Part shown: piece after piece, positions 17,973-28,292 of the stretch
Position numbering within the stretch: position 1 is the first letter of the stretch
Layout of the letters: each line of letters starts with the position of its first letter
Assembly (NCBI GenBank): GCA_029557895.1
Contig: JAKQHT010000016.1
Location: 31,367 to 95,366 of the forward strand
From: Bacteroidota bacterium
GTDB lineage: Bacteria > Bacteroidota > Bacteroidia > Flavobacteriales > Flavobacteriaceae
Direction of reading: 5' to 3'
Length of the DNA stretch: 64,000 bases
Translations under genes and position numbers: made by a program
Notes under the pieces: model-generated
Told to the model about the DNA's origin: nothing
Seen by the model: the letters and a program-made list of their open reading frames with translations, nothing else
Database searches by the model: none

Positions 17973-18357
17973 TTTGTTTTTTTGTGCTTGGTTATGGACG
18001 AGGTTAGTTATTGGTTATTACTGAATTATATTATTATATTTTGAAAATTGGATAGATTGCTATGTTCTGCGCCGTTAATGCTTTGGGGCTACAAATACCT
18101 GGCTGACTGAAGGCTGGAGCAACTCCGATTAAGCTATATATGCATAATTATCAATATAGTATTGATTTTAATAATAATGCGATACGAGTTAATGCCTTAT
18201 CTCACAATAAACCCATTTTGTTGCAGATGCAAAAGTATTGAAAATTATCTGTTTTTCGTATCGAAGCCTTTTGATTAAAAGTTTGTTAATTTTTTTAAAG
18301 CCCTTCATGACAGCATAGTTTAATATGTTAACTTTCGGAATGTTAAACATAACCACC
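17973..18357. other. Divergent intergenic region gcvT / aminopeptidase P
   Basis: A 385-bp gap. It contains a less AT-rich island (about 18065-18130) with hairpin GGAG-CAA-CTCC (18116-18126) and, at 18150-18166, the AT hairpin ATCAATA-TAG-TATTGAT followed by TTTTA. No ORF or known RNA family was recognised. Confidence 0.4.
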
Positions 18358-19992
18358 ATGAAAACAGTCATTACTTTATGCTTTGTGCTACTTGTCGGAA
18401 CAACTTCTTTTTGCCAGAGCGGTTTGCCTGAAGATTATTTAAGTGCTGATTTTCACAAGCAACGTCGCGAAGCGCTTAGGGCCAGTATGCCCAAGAACAG
18501 TGTTGCGGTTTTCTTTGCCAATGCCGTGCGCAACCGCAGCAATGATGTGGACTATGTATATCATCAAGATCCGGATTTTTATTACCTCACAGGTTACAAA
18601 GAGCCCAATGCAGTGCTGGTAATCTTTTCGGAAAACCAGTACAATAATAAAGGAAAAGCCTTCAATGAGGTACTTTATGTGCAAAAACGAAACCCAATGA
18701 TGGAGCGGTGGATGGGTGTCCGTTTGGGCGTAGAAGGTGCCAAGGAAAAGCTTGGTTTTGACACTGCGTTCAATGCTGGGGAGTTCAAAAATTCAGGTAT
18801 CGAGTTTGTAAAGTTCGACAAAGTTTTGTTCCACGATTTCAAAGATGATTACAGAGATTCCAAGAGGGATGATGCCGATTTGTACAGTTTGGTCGAAACT
18901 TTTAAAAGTCAAGTTGGACTTGATAAAACCCTGTTGGAAGGAAAGATAAAAAAGCAGGTTTATGAACTCATAAAATCTGTAGGCAATGAAAACAATGCGA
19001 GTGTGTCAGAAACTATAAGCCAGACAGTGACAATTTTTCCGGAGCTCAAGAATGACAAAGTTATCAGTGGCTATATCAGTGCCAAAGACGAAAAAGTCCG
19101 CATGGAACTTAAACGGCGGATCATCCAAATAGAGGCTGAAGAGTCCGAAACCAATCTAGATACCAAAATGTTAAGGCAACTTATGGCAGGTTTGAGACAG
19201 ATCAAAACGCCCGAAGAGATGGTGTTGCTCAACAAGGCCGTTAGGATATCTGCTATGGGGCAACGTGAAATTATGAAAGCAATGCATCCGGGGATGTCAG
19301 AAACCGAAATACAAGGTGTGCACGAGTTTGTTTACAAGAAATATGGAAGCGAATATGAAGGCTACCCAAGCATTGTTGGCGCCGGTAACAACGGCTGTGT
19401 TTTGCACTATGTGGACAATAATAAAACCAAAGTTGGAAATGATTTGGTGCTGATGGATTTAGGCGCCGAATACCATGGTTATACTGCCGATGTGACACGC
19501 ACAATTCCGGCCAATGGCAAGTTTACCCCAGAACAAAAAGCTATTTACGATCTGGTTTACGAAGCGCAAGAAGCCGGGATAGCCGCCTCAACAGTCGGCA
19601 ATAGTTTCAACGCTCCCGATGCTGCTGCACGTAAGGTTATCAACGAAGGGTTGGTGCGTCTGGGTATCATAAGTGCTGAAAATCAGGGAAGAAAGTATTT
19701 TCCGCACGGTGTATCACACTATTTGGGACTTGACGTTCATGATGCTGGACTTTACGGACCCTTTGAAGCCAATATGGTCATAACCGTGGAGCCCGGGATT
19801 TACATTCCCGAAGGAAGCGACTGTGATGAAAAATGGTGGGGCATCGCCGTTAGGATCGAAGACGATATATGGATTACAGAAAAAGGTCCAGTGAACCTAT
19901 CGGCAGAGGCGCCGAGAAGCTCTGCCGAAATCGAAGCGTTGATGAGCGAGAAAAGCGTTCTCGATGATTTTCATTTGCCAAGGTTGGATTGA
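18358..19992 (+). CDS. Exported Xaa-Pro aminopeptidase (M24B)
   Basis: A 544-residue aminopeptidase P that removes N-terminal residues ahead of proline. The chosen ATG at 18358 gives the signal peptide MKTVITLCFVLLVGTTSFCQ, so the enzyme is periplasmic or secreted; the upstream ATG at 18325 is discarded. The N-terminal AMP_N domain (YHQDPDFYYLTGYKEPNAV) is followed by the creatinase-fold catalytic domain, whose metal ligands are visible in LMDLGAEYHGYTADVTRTIP, HGVSHYLGLDVHD, VEPGIYIPEG and AVRIEDDIWIT. Monocistronic, with a 27-bp gap to the convergent ABC exporter. Confidence 0.93.
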   Translation: MKTVITLCFVLLVGTTSFCQSGLPEDYLSADFHKQRREALRASMPKNSVAVFFANAVRNRSNDVDYVYHQDPDFYYLTGYKEPNAVLVIFSENQYNNKGKAFNEVLYVQKRNPMMERWMGVRLGVEGAKEKLGFDTAFNAGEFKNSGIEFVKFDKVLFHDFKDDYRDSKRDDADLYSLVETFKSQVGLDKTLLEGKIKKQVYELIKSVGNENNASVSETISQTVTIFPELKNDKVISGYISAKDEKVRMELKRRIIQIEAEESETNLDTKMLRQLMAGLRQIKTPEEMVLLNKAVRISAMGQREIMKAMHPGMSETEIQGVHEFVYKKYGSEYEGYPSIVGAGNNGCVLHYVDNNKTKVGNDLVLMDLGAEYHGYTADVTRTIPANGKFTPEQKAIYDLVYEAQEAGIAASTVGNSFNAPDAAARKVINEGLVRLGIISAENQGRKYFPHGVSHYLGLDVHDAGLYGPFEANMVITVEPGIYIPEGSDCDEKWWGIAVRIEDDIWITEKGPVNLSAEAPRSSAEIEALMSEKSVLDDFHLPRLD

Positions 19993-20018
19993 GATTTGCG
20001 AAGGGAGTCAATGGGCAT

Positions 20019-21854
20019 TTACCCAAAACTCTGCATATCTACCAATCGTTTGTAAATACCGTCTTTTGCCATCAAACTGGCATGTGTGCCCTTCTCTGCG
20101 ATTTCACCTTTTTGCATTACGATGATTTCATCTGCGTTCTGGATGGTTGATAAGCGGTGGGCAATGACGATAGACGTTCGGTTTTTCATCATGTTCTCCA
20201 ACGCTACCTGCACATATCGTTCGCTTTCGGTGTCAAGTGCCGAAGTGGCTTCGTCCAAAATCATGATCGGTGGGTTTTTCAGTACGGCACGGGCAATGCT
20301 TAAACGCTGTTTTTGCCCTCCAGAAAGCTTGTTGCCCGAATCGCCGATATTGGTATCAATGCCTTTGGGCAAATCCTTTACAAATTCCCATGCATTGGCA
20401 ACTTTTAGTGCATCGACGATTTCGGCATCACTGGCAGTTTCCTTGCCGATGAGAATGTTGTTCTTGATGGTGTCGTTGAACAATATCGAATCCTGCGTTA
20501 CCAATCCCATCAGGTTGCGGAGCGAATGTTTGGTCAGTTCACGTATGTCGGTACCGTCAATTTCGATGCTGCCGCCATTCACATCGTAAAAGCGGGTCAC
20601 AAGGTTGGCAATGGTACTTTTTCCGCTGCCCGATTGCCCAACCAAAGCGATGCTTTTGCCTTTGGGCACAACCATGCTGAAATTTTTAAGGACCATTTCG
20701 TCCTCGTAGCTAAAAGCTACATTTTTTAGAGTGATGTTGTTTTCAAAAGTTTCTTTTGCGATAGCATCTGGCTTGTCTTCAAGTGGGTTTTGGGCCTCGA
20801 TGATTTCCAGTACACGTTCTGCAGCGGCATTCCCCCTTCGAACGCTATAGGATGCCTTGCTTATTTCTTTGGCAGGTGTCAAAATTTGATAGGCCAATGC
20901 CATAAAACCGATAAAGGCGCCTCCCGATAACGATTTGTCTATCAGTACCATACTGCCGCCGTACCAGAGGAGTACCGCAATGGTCATGATACCAAGAAAC
21001 TCACTGGTGGGAGAAGCAAGGTTTTGCCTGTGCGTCAACTGGTTGGAAAACCGAAAGAGGCGTTTTGTGTTGTCGCGGAATTTGCCCATAAAACGTTGCT
21101 CGGCATTGAATCCTTTGACGACCTTTAGCCCTGTGATGGTTTCTTCGAGCGTTGACAACATTTCGCCGTTTTCGCGCTGTACGTTTGAAGAATGTTTTTT
21201 CAGCCTTTTGCCTATTGCAGAAATGATGAATCCTGAAATTGGTATAAAAAGAAACACAAAAATCGTGAGTTTCACGCTGATGAGGAACATGGCCACGATA
21301 GCAAAAATGATGGTCAACGGTTCTTTGACGATCAATTCCAAAATGGAAAGGAACGATGTCTGCACCTCATTCACATCAGCCGTAACCCTTGAAATGATGT
21401 CGCCTTTGCGCTTTTCGGTAAAGAACGCAATGGGAAGGTGCAGTGTTTTTTCATAGATTTCCTCACGCAGATCTTTCAGAACCCCGTTGCGCAAATAAGT
21501 AATGAAATACATCCCAAGGTAATTGAACAGGTTTTTGAGCAAGAACAATGCTATGATGATAACGATCATGTATGTGAGTGTTGCACTTGGGCCTTCAACT
21601 TCAAGTTTATTGGTAACGAAATAGTTGAAAAATTCAACGATTTTATCCTTTGAAAAATAATCGCTAAAGGTCAAAAAATCAGGCTTGCTGTATTGTTGAG
21701 CGGTTTCGTTGAACAGAATATTGATCATCGGCATGAGCGATACCATGGCCAAAGTGCCGAACAATGCATAAAAAACATTACAGATGATGTTCAGGAACGC
21801 ATACCTTTTGTATGGCAGTGCAAACCGAAGGATTTTTTTGAGGTAATTCATCAA
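20019..21854 (-). CDS. MsbA-like ABC exporter (fused permease-ATPase)
   Basis: A 611-residue half-transporter with six membrane helices (about 20-320) and a C-terminal ATPase carrying Walker [10 protein letters not shown], the signature [14 protein letters not shown], Walker [13 protein letters not shown] and the H-loop [10 protein letters not shown]. Overall sequence order resembles MsbA lipid A flippases or multidrug exporters; substrate is not certain. Its start overlaps the phosphosugar mutase stop by 4 bases, so it is translationally coupled and last in an envelope-related operon with GT2 and DUF4199. Confidence 0.92.
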   Translation of the reverse strand: MMNYLKKILRFALPYKRYAFLNIICNVFYALFGTLAMVSLMPMINILFNETAQQYSKPDFLTFSDYFSKDKIVEFFNYFVTNKLEVEGPSATLTYMIVIIIALFLLKNLFNYLGMYFITYLRNGVLKDLREEIYEKTLHLPIAFFTEKRKGDIISRVTADVNEVQTSFLSILELIVKEPLTIIFAIVAMFLISVKLTIFVFLFIPISGFIISAIGKRLKKHSSNVQRENGEMLSTLEETITGLKVVKGFNAEQRFMGKFRDNTKRLFRFSNQLTHRQNLASPTSEFLGIMTIAVLLWYGGSMVLIDKSLSGGAFIGFMALAYQILTPAKEISKASYSVRRGNAAAERVLEIIEAQNPLEDKPDAIAKETFENNITLKNVAFSYEDEMVLKNFSMVVPKGKSIALVGQSGSGKSTIANLVTRFYDVNGGSIEIDGTDIRELTKHSLRNLMGLVTQDSILFNDTIKNNILIGKETASDAEIVDALKVANAWEFVKDLPKGIDTNIGDSGNKLSGGQKQRLSIARAVLKNPPIMILDEATSALDTESERYVQVALENMMKNRTSIVIAHRLSTIQNADEIIVMQKGEIAEKGTHASLMAKDGIYKRLVDMQSFG

Positions 21855-23581
21855 TTGAGCTTCATGTCTTTAACTATAGCATCGATTTTTGATTCCAATT
21901 CGGCTTCTGTTTCCCGAAATTTATCAGTTGAGGCCAAATGCCCGTTGACGCTGATGTAAAACTTGATTTTTGGTTCGGTACCGCTCGGGCGCAGCGCAAT
22001 TTTGCTGCCATCTTCGGTATAATAGATCAGTACGTTCGATTTTGGCACATCGATTGTGCTTTCTTTTTTGTGAACCATATCTTTGGCAATGGACAGTTGG
22101 TAATCTTCCACTCGGACCACTTTTGATCCGTTGATTTCAATTTTAGGGTTTTGCCTTGCTTCGGCCATCATCTGTTTGATTTCTTCAGCGCCTTCTATCC
22201 CTTTTTTGGTCATGGAAATCAAACGTTCCTTATAAAAACCGATTTCAACGTACAATTGGATCAGTTCTTTGTAGAACGAACTACCTTTGGCTTTTGCCTG
22301 CGCTGCGATTTCAATGGCAAGCAGGGTAGAGGTCACGGCGTCTTTGTCGCGTACAAAGTCGCCAACCATAAAGCCAAAACTCTCTTCGCCTCCACCTATG
22401 AAATCCAGTTTGTCGAAATCTCGGATCATCTTTGCAATCCATTTAAAACCTGTAAGGCCTTCCTTGTAAATTACATCGTAGTGCGATGCAAGCACGGCCA
22501 TCATTGGGGTCGATACGATAGTGGAGCCTATAAATTCAGAACCTTTTAACTTGTTGTTTTGTTTTCGGTATTTTAAAAGGAAATTGGTCATCATGACCAT
22601 GGTCTGGTTACCATTGAGCAGTACCATTTTGCCATCCAAATCTCTGACTGCCACACCAAGTCGGTCGCAATCGGGGTCGGTGCCTATGACGATGTCCGCA
22701 TTCACTTTATCGGCTAGTTCCAGTGCCAGCTTCAAGGCTTCGGGTTCTTCGGGGTTTGGCGATTTTACCGTTGGAAAATCACCGTTTGGCTCACGTTGCT
22801 CTTCAACGATGTGCACGTTTTTGTAACCGGCACGCCTTAAGGTTTCCGGTACCGTCGTAATGGACGTTCCGTGGAGCGATGTGAACACGATGTTCAATTG
22901 GTCTTTTGCATTTTGGGGCGTGCCAAAGCTGCCGTTCTTTACGGAAGCATTGATAAAGGCTTCATCGACTTCATTTCCTATAAATGTTATCAAGCTTTCA
23001 TTGGCATGAAATTTTATTTCGGAATAATCCAAACTATTGATTTCGTTTATGATATCCCTGTCTTGTGGCGGTACTAACTGGCCACCGTCCTGCCAATACA
23101 CTTTGTAGCCATTGTATTCCGGTGGGTTGTGGGAGGCGGTCAACACGATGCCGCACTGGCAACCCAAATGTTTTACGGTAAAGGAAAGCTCTGGTGTGGG
23201 GCGCAGATCTTCAAACAGGTAAACTTGGATGTCATTGGCAGAGAAAACATCGGCTACGACTTTTGCCAAGGTCTTGCTGTTGTGCCTGCAGTCATAGGCT
23301 ATGGCTACTTTTATGGTTTGACCGCGAAAAGATTTGTGCAGGTAATTGCTCAATCCTTGCGTGTTTTTTCCAAGGGTATATTTATTGATGCGGTTGGTGC
23401 CAATGCCCATAATGCCCCGCATACCTCCGGTACCAAAATCCAAATCTTGGTAAAAACTTTCTTGGATTTCCTTGGGTTGGTGGGCAATGCTGTTTTTGAT
23501 GGCTGCTTGCGTTTCCTCGTCAAATGCCGGAGTCAACCATGTGTTGATGCGTTCCAATATTTTGGGATCGATATAAATCAT
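21851..23581 (-). CDS. Phosphoglucomutase/phosphomannomutase (phospho-sugar mutase)
   Basis: A 576-residue alpha-D-phosphohexomutase that interconverts 1- and 6-phosphosugars, feeding sugar-nucleotide synthesis. The phosphoserine loop is [16 protein letters not shown], the metal loop is [10 protein letters not shown], the sugar-recognition loop is [10 protein letters not shown], and the phosphate-binding loop [12 protein letters not shown] lies close to the C-terminus. The N-terminus [11 protein letters not shown] is typical of the large PgcA-like branch. Overlaps the downstream ABC exporter by 4 bases. Confidence 0.95.
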   Translation of the reverse strand: MIYIDPKILERINTWLTPAFDEETQAAIKNSIAHQPKEIQESFYQDLDFGTGGMRGIMGIGTNRINKYTLGKNTQGLSNYLHKSFRGQTIKVAIAYDCRHNSKTLAKVVADVFSANDIQVYLFEDLRPTPELSFTVKHLGCQCGIVLTASHNPPEYNGYKVYWQDGGQLVPPQDRDIINEINSLDYSEIKFHANESLITFIGNEVDEAFINASVKNGSFGTPQNAKDQLNIVFTSLHGTSITTVPETLRRAGYKNVHIVEEQREPNGDFPTVKSPNPEEPEALKLALELADKVNADIVIGTDPDCDRLGVAVRDLDGKMVLLNGNQTMVMMTNFLLKYRKQNNKLKGSEFIGSTIVSTPMMAVLASHYDVIYKEGLTGFKWIAKMIRDFDKLDFIGGGEESFGFMVGDFVRDKDAVTSTLLAIEIAAQAKAKGSSFYKELIQLYVEIGFYKERLISMTKKGIEGAEEIKQMMAEARQNPKIEINGSKVVRVEDYQLSIAKDMVHKKESTIDVPKSNVLIYYTEDGSKIALRPSGTEPKIKFYISVNGHLASTDKFRETEAELESKIDAIVKDMKLN

Positions 23582-23662
23582 AGTTTTATAAATTTATGAT
23601 ACAAAAATAAACAATCTAATAGGATGATTGGGGGCGAGCCGTACAATTTGGTGGTATTAGTG

Positions 23663-24610
23663 TCAAAAATTACGTGTTTCTTTTACCGAATACCGCTTTT
23701 TGTCCTCTCTGTTGCGCAAGATAAGCTCTCCAAGAAAACCTGCAATGAAAAATTGCGTACCAATGATCATGGTGGCAAGTGCAATGTAAAATTGCGGTCG
23801 GTCGGTTATCAAACGACCGGTAGTATTGAGTAAGAGCTTGTCGATGCCCAGATATACCGTAAACAAAAAACCAATGATGAACATGATAACACCAAGGGCT
23901 CCAAACAAGTGCATGGGTCTTTTTCCAAAACGTGAAATGAACCAAATGGTCAATAGGTCAAGAAATCCGTGGATGAAACGATCCGCCCCAAATTTGGTTT
24001 TTCCATATTTTCGTGCTTGGTGGATAACTGTTTTTTCGGTGATGTTGCCAAAACCAGCGTTTTTTGCCAGTACGGGAATGTAACGGTGCATTTCTCCGTG
24101 AACGTCAATGTTTTTTACAACGGCATTGGCGTAGGCTTTTAAGCCACAGTTGAAATCGTGGAGTTTGACCCCTGATGTTTTTCTTGCTGCCCAGTTGAAC
24201 AATTTTGACGGCAGGTTTTTTGTCAGTAGAGCATCGTAGCGTTTTTTCTTCCAGCCCGAAACGAGATCTTGGTTGTCCTGTACTACCATTCGGTAGAGTT
24301 CCGGTATTTCTTCGGGACTGTCCTGAAGGTCGGCATCCATGGTGATGACGACATTGCCCATGGCTTTTTCAAAACCGGCGTGCAATGCTTGTGATTTTCC
24401 GTAATTCCTGAAAAAGCGAACGCCTTTTACGTTGGGGTTTGCTTGAGATAATTGGGAGATGGTTTCCCAAGAACCGTCGGTGCTGCCATCGTCTATAAAA
24501 ATGATTTCATACGAAAAACGATTGGATTGCATGACGTTTACAATCCAATCGTGAAGCTCTGCAAGAGACTCGTTTTCGTTAAGTAGTGGTATGACTACTG
24601 ATAAATCCAT
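23663..24610 (-). CDS. Glycosyltransferase family 2, polyprenol-phosphate type (GtrB/DPM1-like)
   Basis: A 315-residue membrane glycosyltransferase. The GT-A domain starts MDLSVVIPLLNENESLAEL, with FIDDGSTDGSW and the DxD-type MDADLQDSPEEIPELY, followed by LHDFNCGLKAY. Two membrane helices follow in the C-terminal third (about 230-295). Proteins of this form transfer a sugar to undecaprenyl phosphate. It is upstream of the mutase with an 81-bp gap and downstream of DUF4199 on the same strand, fitting an envelope-glycan operon. Confidence 0.92.
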   Translation of the reverse strand: MDLSVVIPLLNENESLAELHDWIVNVMQSNRFSYEIIFIDDGSTDGSWETISQLSQANPNVKGVRFFRNYGKSQALHAGFEKAMGNVVITMDADLQDSPEEIPELYRMVVQDNQDLVSGWKKKRYDALLTKNLPSKLFNWAARKTSGVKLHDFNCGLKAYANAVVKNIDVHGEMHRYIPVLAKNAGFGNITEKTVIHQARKYGKTKFGADRFIHGFLDLLTIWFISRFGKRPMHLFGALGVIMFIIGFLFTVYLGIDKLLLNTTGRLITDRPQFYIALATMIIGTQFFIAGFLGELILRNREDKKRYSVKETRNF

Positions 24611-24654
24611 CAGGGTGACTTCTGAAAATGGGTTTTCAAAAATACTGAAATTAT

Positions 24655-25182
24655 TTAAGCGTGGTTGTTTTCCTTTTTCATGACCAGGCCTGATATCAAT
24701 GAAATTATCAAACCAAAGAACAAAGAGCCAATGATACCAAAAGCAACAGATATCCAGGGAGAGGAGAATTTTTTGCCCATTTCCATGGCCATGTCTATTT
24801 GCTCCTGTGTCATATTTGGATTTTGCTCCATCATTTTTTCATATTGTAGGTTCATAATTTGATCCATATAATCCGGCTCGATATAATTCATGAATATCAG
24901 TTGGTAAGCGATGCCAATTATACCGGAAATCAAGGCAATGCCTATCCCGATTTTGATGGCTTGGCCAAGATTTAAAAAACCACCGTTGGCTTTTTTGAAT
25001 TGGCTGATGCCCATAACTATGACTATAACCGTGAGTAAAAAGCTTAAGATGCCCATAAGCGAGCTTTTTTCCAGGTGTAAGTTCATTACATAAAAAATGA
25101 CGCTCAATGCAATACTGAACAGTCCCAACAACACACCATTGGTTAAAATGAATTTCCGTGTTTGGAGTATTTGATTTTCCAT
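24655..25182 (-). CDS. DUF4199 membrane protein
   Basis: A 175-residue membrane protein with four hydrophobic helices and the DUF4199 pattern: MGISQFKKANGGFLNLGQAI, the following glycine-rich helix, IFMNYIEPDYMDQ and a closing pair of helices. The family is widespread in Bacteroidota and has no known function. It is probably the first gene of the operon that continues with GT2, the phosphosugar mutase and the ABC exporter. Confidence 0.85.
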   Translation of the reverse strand: MENQILQTRKFILTNGVLLGLFSIALSVIFYVMNLHLEKSSLMGILSFLLTVIVIVMGISQFKKANGGFLNLGQAIKIGIGIALISGIIGIAYQLIFMNYIEPDYMDQIMNLQYEKMMEQNPNMTQEQIDMAMEMGKKFSSPWISVAFGIIGSLFFGLIISLISGLVMKKENNHA

Positions 25183-25296
25183 AATAGCTGTTTTGATTAG
25201 TGGTTAAAATATACGTTTGTTAGTACCCAAAGATACCAAAACGTTACAAGTTTTTGCCCAAGTTGCCCAAAACTTTAAAAATTAAAATCAAAACAC

Positions 25297-25326
25297 TTGC
25301 GGAAATACAAAAAAAGCGTAAATTTG
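25297..25326 (+). promoter_or_regulatory. Promoter of rpmE2 (TTG ... TAAATTTG)
   Basis: TTG at 25297-25299 and TAAATTTG at 25319-25326 match the Bacteroidota -33 and -7 elements with a spacer of 19 bases, 38 bases before the L31 start codon. Confidence 0.7.
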
Positions 25327-25364
25327 CACTTCCAAAAATGAAACGATTTTAAAGCATTAAAGAG

Positions 25365-25616
25365 ATGAAAAAAGGTATACATCCAGAGAATTACCGACTT
25401 GTAGCGTTTAAGGACATGTCCAATGACGATGTGTTCATCACAAAATCTACAGCCGTAACCAATGAAACGATTGAAGTGGATGGCGTTGAGTACCCGGTGG
25501 TAAAGATGGAGATTTCAAGAACGTCTCACCCTTATTACACAGGTAAATCAAAATTGGTTGACACGGCTGGACGTATCGACAAGTTCAAGAACAAGTACGC
25601 CAAGTTCCAAAAGTAA
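25365..25616 (+). CDS. rpmE2: 50S ribosomal protein L31, type B
   Basis: An 83-residue protein starting MKKGIHPENYRLVAFKDMS with EISRTSHPYYTGKSKLVD near the C-terminus, the hallmark of type-B L31. It has no cysteines, so it is the zinc-independent (C-minus) form. It is monocistronic, with its own promoter upstream and a strong terminator downstream. Small size and exact family motifs make the call secure. Confidence 0.97.
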   Translation: MKKGIHPENYRLVAFKDMSNDDVFITKSTAVTNETIEVDGVEYPVVKMEISRTSHPYYTGKSKLVDTAGRIDKFKNKYAKFQK

Positions 25617-25641
25617 TTTGGGCAGACACTATTTTATACCA

Positions 25642-25674
25642 AAACCTTCGGAATTTTTCCGGAGGTTTTTTTGT
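25642..25674 (+). terminator. Intrinsic terminator of rpmE2
   Basis: AACCTTCGG (25643-25651) pairs with CCGGAGGTT (25659-25667), a 9-bp stem with one G-T wobble, and is followed by a T-run. Confidence 0.8.
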
Positions 25675-25750
25675 TTTATGTAATTGACCTAAATTTGTTT
25701 TCGGCTTTTGGTAGCAAACCATGCCAATATTTCACCATTATCTTTAAAAA

Positions 25751-26926
25751 ATGAACTATATTCTATTCGACGGACCGTTTCGCAACAATCTTTTGCCATT
25801 TACCTTTACAAGGCCCGTTGCGGATATCAGGGTTGGCATCCTGACCATTCGTGAAAAATGGGAGACCTATTTGGGCTACACCACCACGACCATAACAGAA
25901 GAATACCTGTCGGACAAATATCCAATGGTTGAAATGGACGAAAATATAATGATTAACGCATCGTATCTTCCCAATGCCGAACTGGTGGAATTAGTGAAGA
26001 ATCTTGAGGAAAACCAAGCTGTTTTCAAAAACGAAGACGTGATAGCTTTCTTTGCCAAAAGTGTACAGGACGATATTGATTTTGATAATTTTGATATTGT
26101 TGAATATGAAGGCGATGCACTGAAAATTGAACATACTTGGGATATTTTCATGAAAAATGGGCAAGCTATCGAAGATGATTTCGAATTGCTTACCAATGGC
26201 AGGCGTTCGCAACCCATTCCGGCGGGAAACAATGTGATTGCTGCCCATAATATATTTATTGAAGAAGGAGCAAAAATGGATTTTGTGACGTTAAATGCCA
26301 CTAACGGCCCAATATATATAGGTAAGGATTCGGAAATTATGGAAGGCAGTATCATACGTGGCCCATTTGCACTTTGCGACCACGCCGTGGTAAAACTTGG
26401 TGCTAAAATATATGGCCCGACAACCATCGGTCCGCATTGCAGGGTGGGTGGCGAAGTCAACAATTCTGTGATGTTTTCGTACTCAAACAAGGGTCACGAC
26501 GGGTTTTTGGGCAATTCGGTATTGGGAGAATGGTGCAACCTTGGCGCCGATACCAACAACTCCAACCTCAAGAACAATTATGCTGAAGTAAGGCTTTGGG
26601 ACTATGGCACAGAGAGCTTTGTCAGAACAGGCTTGCAATTTTGCGGCCTTATGATGGGCGATCACAGCAAATGCGGTATCAACACGATGTTTAACACCGG
26701 AACCGTGGTTGGTGTCAGTGCCAATATTTTCGGGAGCGGTTTCCCCCGTAATTTTGTGCCAAGCTTTAGTTGGGGTGGCAGTGCGGGATTTACCACTTAC
26801 CTTACCCAAAAAGCCTTTGAAGTGGCAGAAGTAGTTATGTCCAGAAGGGATGTACTGCTTTCGGATTATGACAAGGCCATTTTGGAACATGTTTTTGAAG
26901 CCACAAAAAAATACAGAAGAAATTGA
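25751..26926 (+). CDS. GlmU-like putative sugar nucleotidyltransferase
   Basis: A 391-residue two-part protein: an N-terminal region beginning NYILFDGPFRNNLLPFTFTR and a C-terminal left-handed beta-helix of hexapeptide repeats (about 150-330, for example IYIGKDSEIMEGSIIRGPF). This form is annotated in Bacteroidota as a GlmU family protein, but the usual GlmU nucleotide-binding LAAGxGTRM motif is absent, so UDP-GlcNAc pyrophosphorylase activity should not be assumed. It may be an acyl- or nucleotidyltransferase of altered function. Downstream is a short membrane protein. Confidence 0.85.
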   Translation: MNYILFDGPFRNNLLPFTFTRPVADIRVGILTIREKWETYLGYTTTTITEEYLSDKYPMVEMDENIMINASYLPNAELVELVKNLEENQAVFKNEDVIAFFAKSVQDDIDFDNFDIVEYEGDALKIEHTWDIFMKNGQAIEDDFELLTNGRRSQPIPAGNNVIAAHNIFIEEGAKMDFVTLNATNGPIYIGKDSEIMEGSIIRGPFALCDHAVVKLGAKIYGPTTIGPHCRVGGEVNNSVMFSYSNKGHDGFLGNSVLGEWCNLGADTNNSNLKNNYAEVRLWDYGTESFVRTGLQFCGLMMGDHSKCGINTMFNTGTVVGVSANIFGSGFPRNFVPSFSWGGSAGFTTYLTQKAFEVAEVVMSRRDVLLSDYDKAILEHVFEATKKYRRN

Positions 26927-27135
26927 GGGTTCACGATTTGATGTCTATGATATGGCATTTTAAGTTTTATTAAATGTAAGGACTGCATTGTACAATATTT
27001 CATTAATCCATTTGCCTTCTTATTTATACAATGTTACTACCATACTCGGCATCATTTTTTTGATTTTAAAAGTAAAGACTTTTTTCGTCTTGCTGAAAAA
27101 TTTAATAAAACAATTGTTTGTTTGCTATATTGGGC

Positions 27136-27372
27136 ATGCTCATGTACTATGTTGGCACGTTTGTTGGAAGAGTGGTCAGCGGTATTTTGGATGTATTGCC
27201 GGGTATTGGCTTTGGCTGGAACAGCAATTGGGCCCTTGGCCTGGTAGCGATTCCCTTTGGGATTGCTTCAGTTTATCTGTTCCATAATATTTTAAAGAAA
27301 CAATGTAAAAAACCATGTGTAGCTCTGGAAGATGAAATCCATTGCATTGAAAATCAAATTAAAAAAACTTGA
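27136..27372 (+). CDS. Small two-helix membrane protein
   Basis: A 78-residue protein starting MLMYYVGTFVGRVVSGILDV, with a hydrophobic N-terminal segment and a second one (LGLVAIPFGIASVYLFHNIL), then a Cys-containing polar tail. ATG at 27136 is chosen; a TTG at 27118 gives a slightly longer version. Its end lies 5 bases before the start of the exported PD40 protein, which suggests a shared transcript. No family recognised. Longer overlapping frame on the same strand was rejected. Confidence 0.55.
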   Translation: MLMYYVGTFVGRVVSGILDVLPGIGFGWNSNWALGLVAIPFGIASVYLFHNILKKQCKKPCVALEDEIHCIENQIKKT

Positions 27373-27377
27373 AAATC

Positions 27378-28292
27378 ATGAAACACCAAATCGTCGCCTA
27401 CCTATTATTGTTAATTTCGAACATTGTCTTTGCCCAAAGGGTGAAATATGACATCAAAAACTTAAAGTTGAATGATGACAAAAGCCAGTATGGGCTAATT
27501 TATCACAATGACAACAAAGTTTATTTTACGGCCTATACCGTCAATGATTTTGGTTCGGTGCAACGCAACAGGGATGGGATATATATCTTTGGTCTGTATG
27601 AAGGCGAAACCACTGCCGATGGAGAGGTCATCAATGTGAAGCGGTTCAAGACTGCCGACAATTTTGTTTTCAATTGTTCAAATGCATCTTTTAGTCCCGA
27701 TGGTAGGTATATGTACATCACCACCAATGACCTTAAACGAGGCGAGGTTTACAAGACCAATGAGAAAACCCGTAACCTTCGCATTGAACGTGGCGAGTTT
27801 GTTGAAGGGAAAGGTTGGACCAATTTTAAGCCCCTGCCGTTCTGCGATGAAAGGTACTCATATGGGCATCCTGCCGTGAGCCCTGATGGTACCACATTGT
27901 ATTTTGTGGCAAATATCCCCACAGCCAAAGGACCTACTGATATTTTCAAGGTGGCCATACAAGGCGATAACGAGTATGGTAAACCGGAAAATTTGGGAAT
28001 ATTGATTAATTCACCTCGTAAAGAAATGTATCCGTTCATGAGTAAGGACAACGTGCTTTATTACGCTTCCGATAAACATGGCGGAATTGGCGGTTTGGAT
28101 ATATACAGTAGCCAATTGGGCGAAGATGGTAAATTTGGCCCGCCAAAGCGCTTGCCGGCTCCTATTAACAGCAGACAGGACGATTTTGGTTACATACTCA
28201 ATGATGATGGTACTGAAGGTTATTTTTCATCCAATAGGGCTGGAGGAAAAGGCGATGACGACATCTATTTCTTTAGAATATTGAAGGAATGA
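27378..28292 (+). CDS. Exported PD40/WD40-like beta-propeller protein
   Basis: A 304-residue protein with signal peptide MKHQIVAYLLLLISNIVFAQ. The body carries repeated PD40 (TolB-type propeller) motifs: NASFSPDGRYMYITT, HPAVSPDGTTLYFVA, YPFMSKDNVLYYASD and the closing YFSSNRAGGKGDDDIYF. In Bacteroidota such propellers are often the N-terminal half of OmpA-like proteins, but no OmpA domain is present here. Cell-surface or periplasmic role inferred. The ATG at 27378 is preferred to the TTG at 27369. Abuts the convergent substrate-binding protein gene without a spacer. Confidence 0.83.
   Translation: MKHQIVAYLLLLISNIVFAQRVKYDIKNLKLNDDKSQYGLIYHNDNKVYFTAYTVNDFGSVQRNRDGIYIFGLYEGETTADGEVINVKRFKTADNFVFNCSNASFSPDGRYMYITTNDLKRGEVYKTNEKTRNLRIERGEFVEGKGWTNFKPLPFCDERYSYGHPAVSPDGTTLYFVANIPTAKGPTDIFKVAIQGDNEYGKPENLGILINSPRKEMYPFMSKDNVLYYASDKHGGIGGLDIYSSQLGEDGKFGPPKRLPAPINSRQDDFGYILNDDGTEGYFSSNRAGGKGDDDIYFFRILKE

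Noticed and set aside
17973..18200. Glycine riboswitch upstream of gcvT
   Set aside because: No conserved glycine aptamer pattern was recognised.
26988..27287. Plus-strand 99-codon frame after the GlmU-like gene
   Set aside because: Overlaps the better 27136-27372 frame, is hydrophobic low-complexity, and has no support from context.
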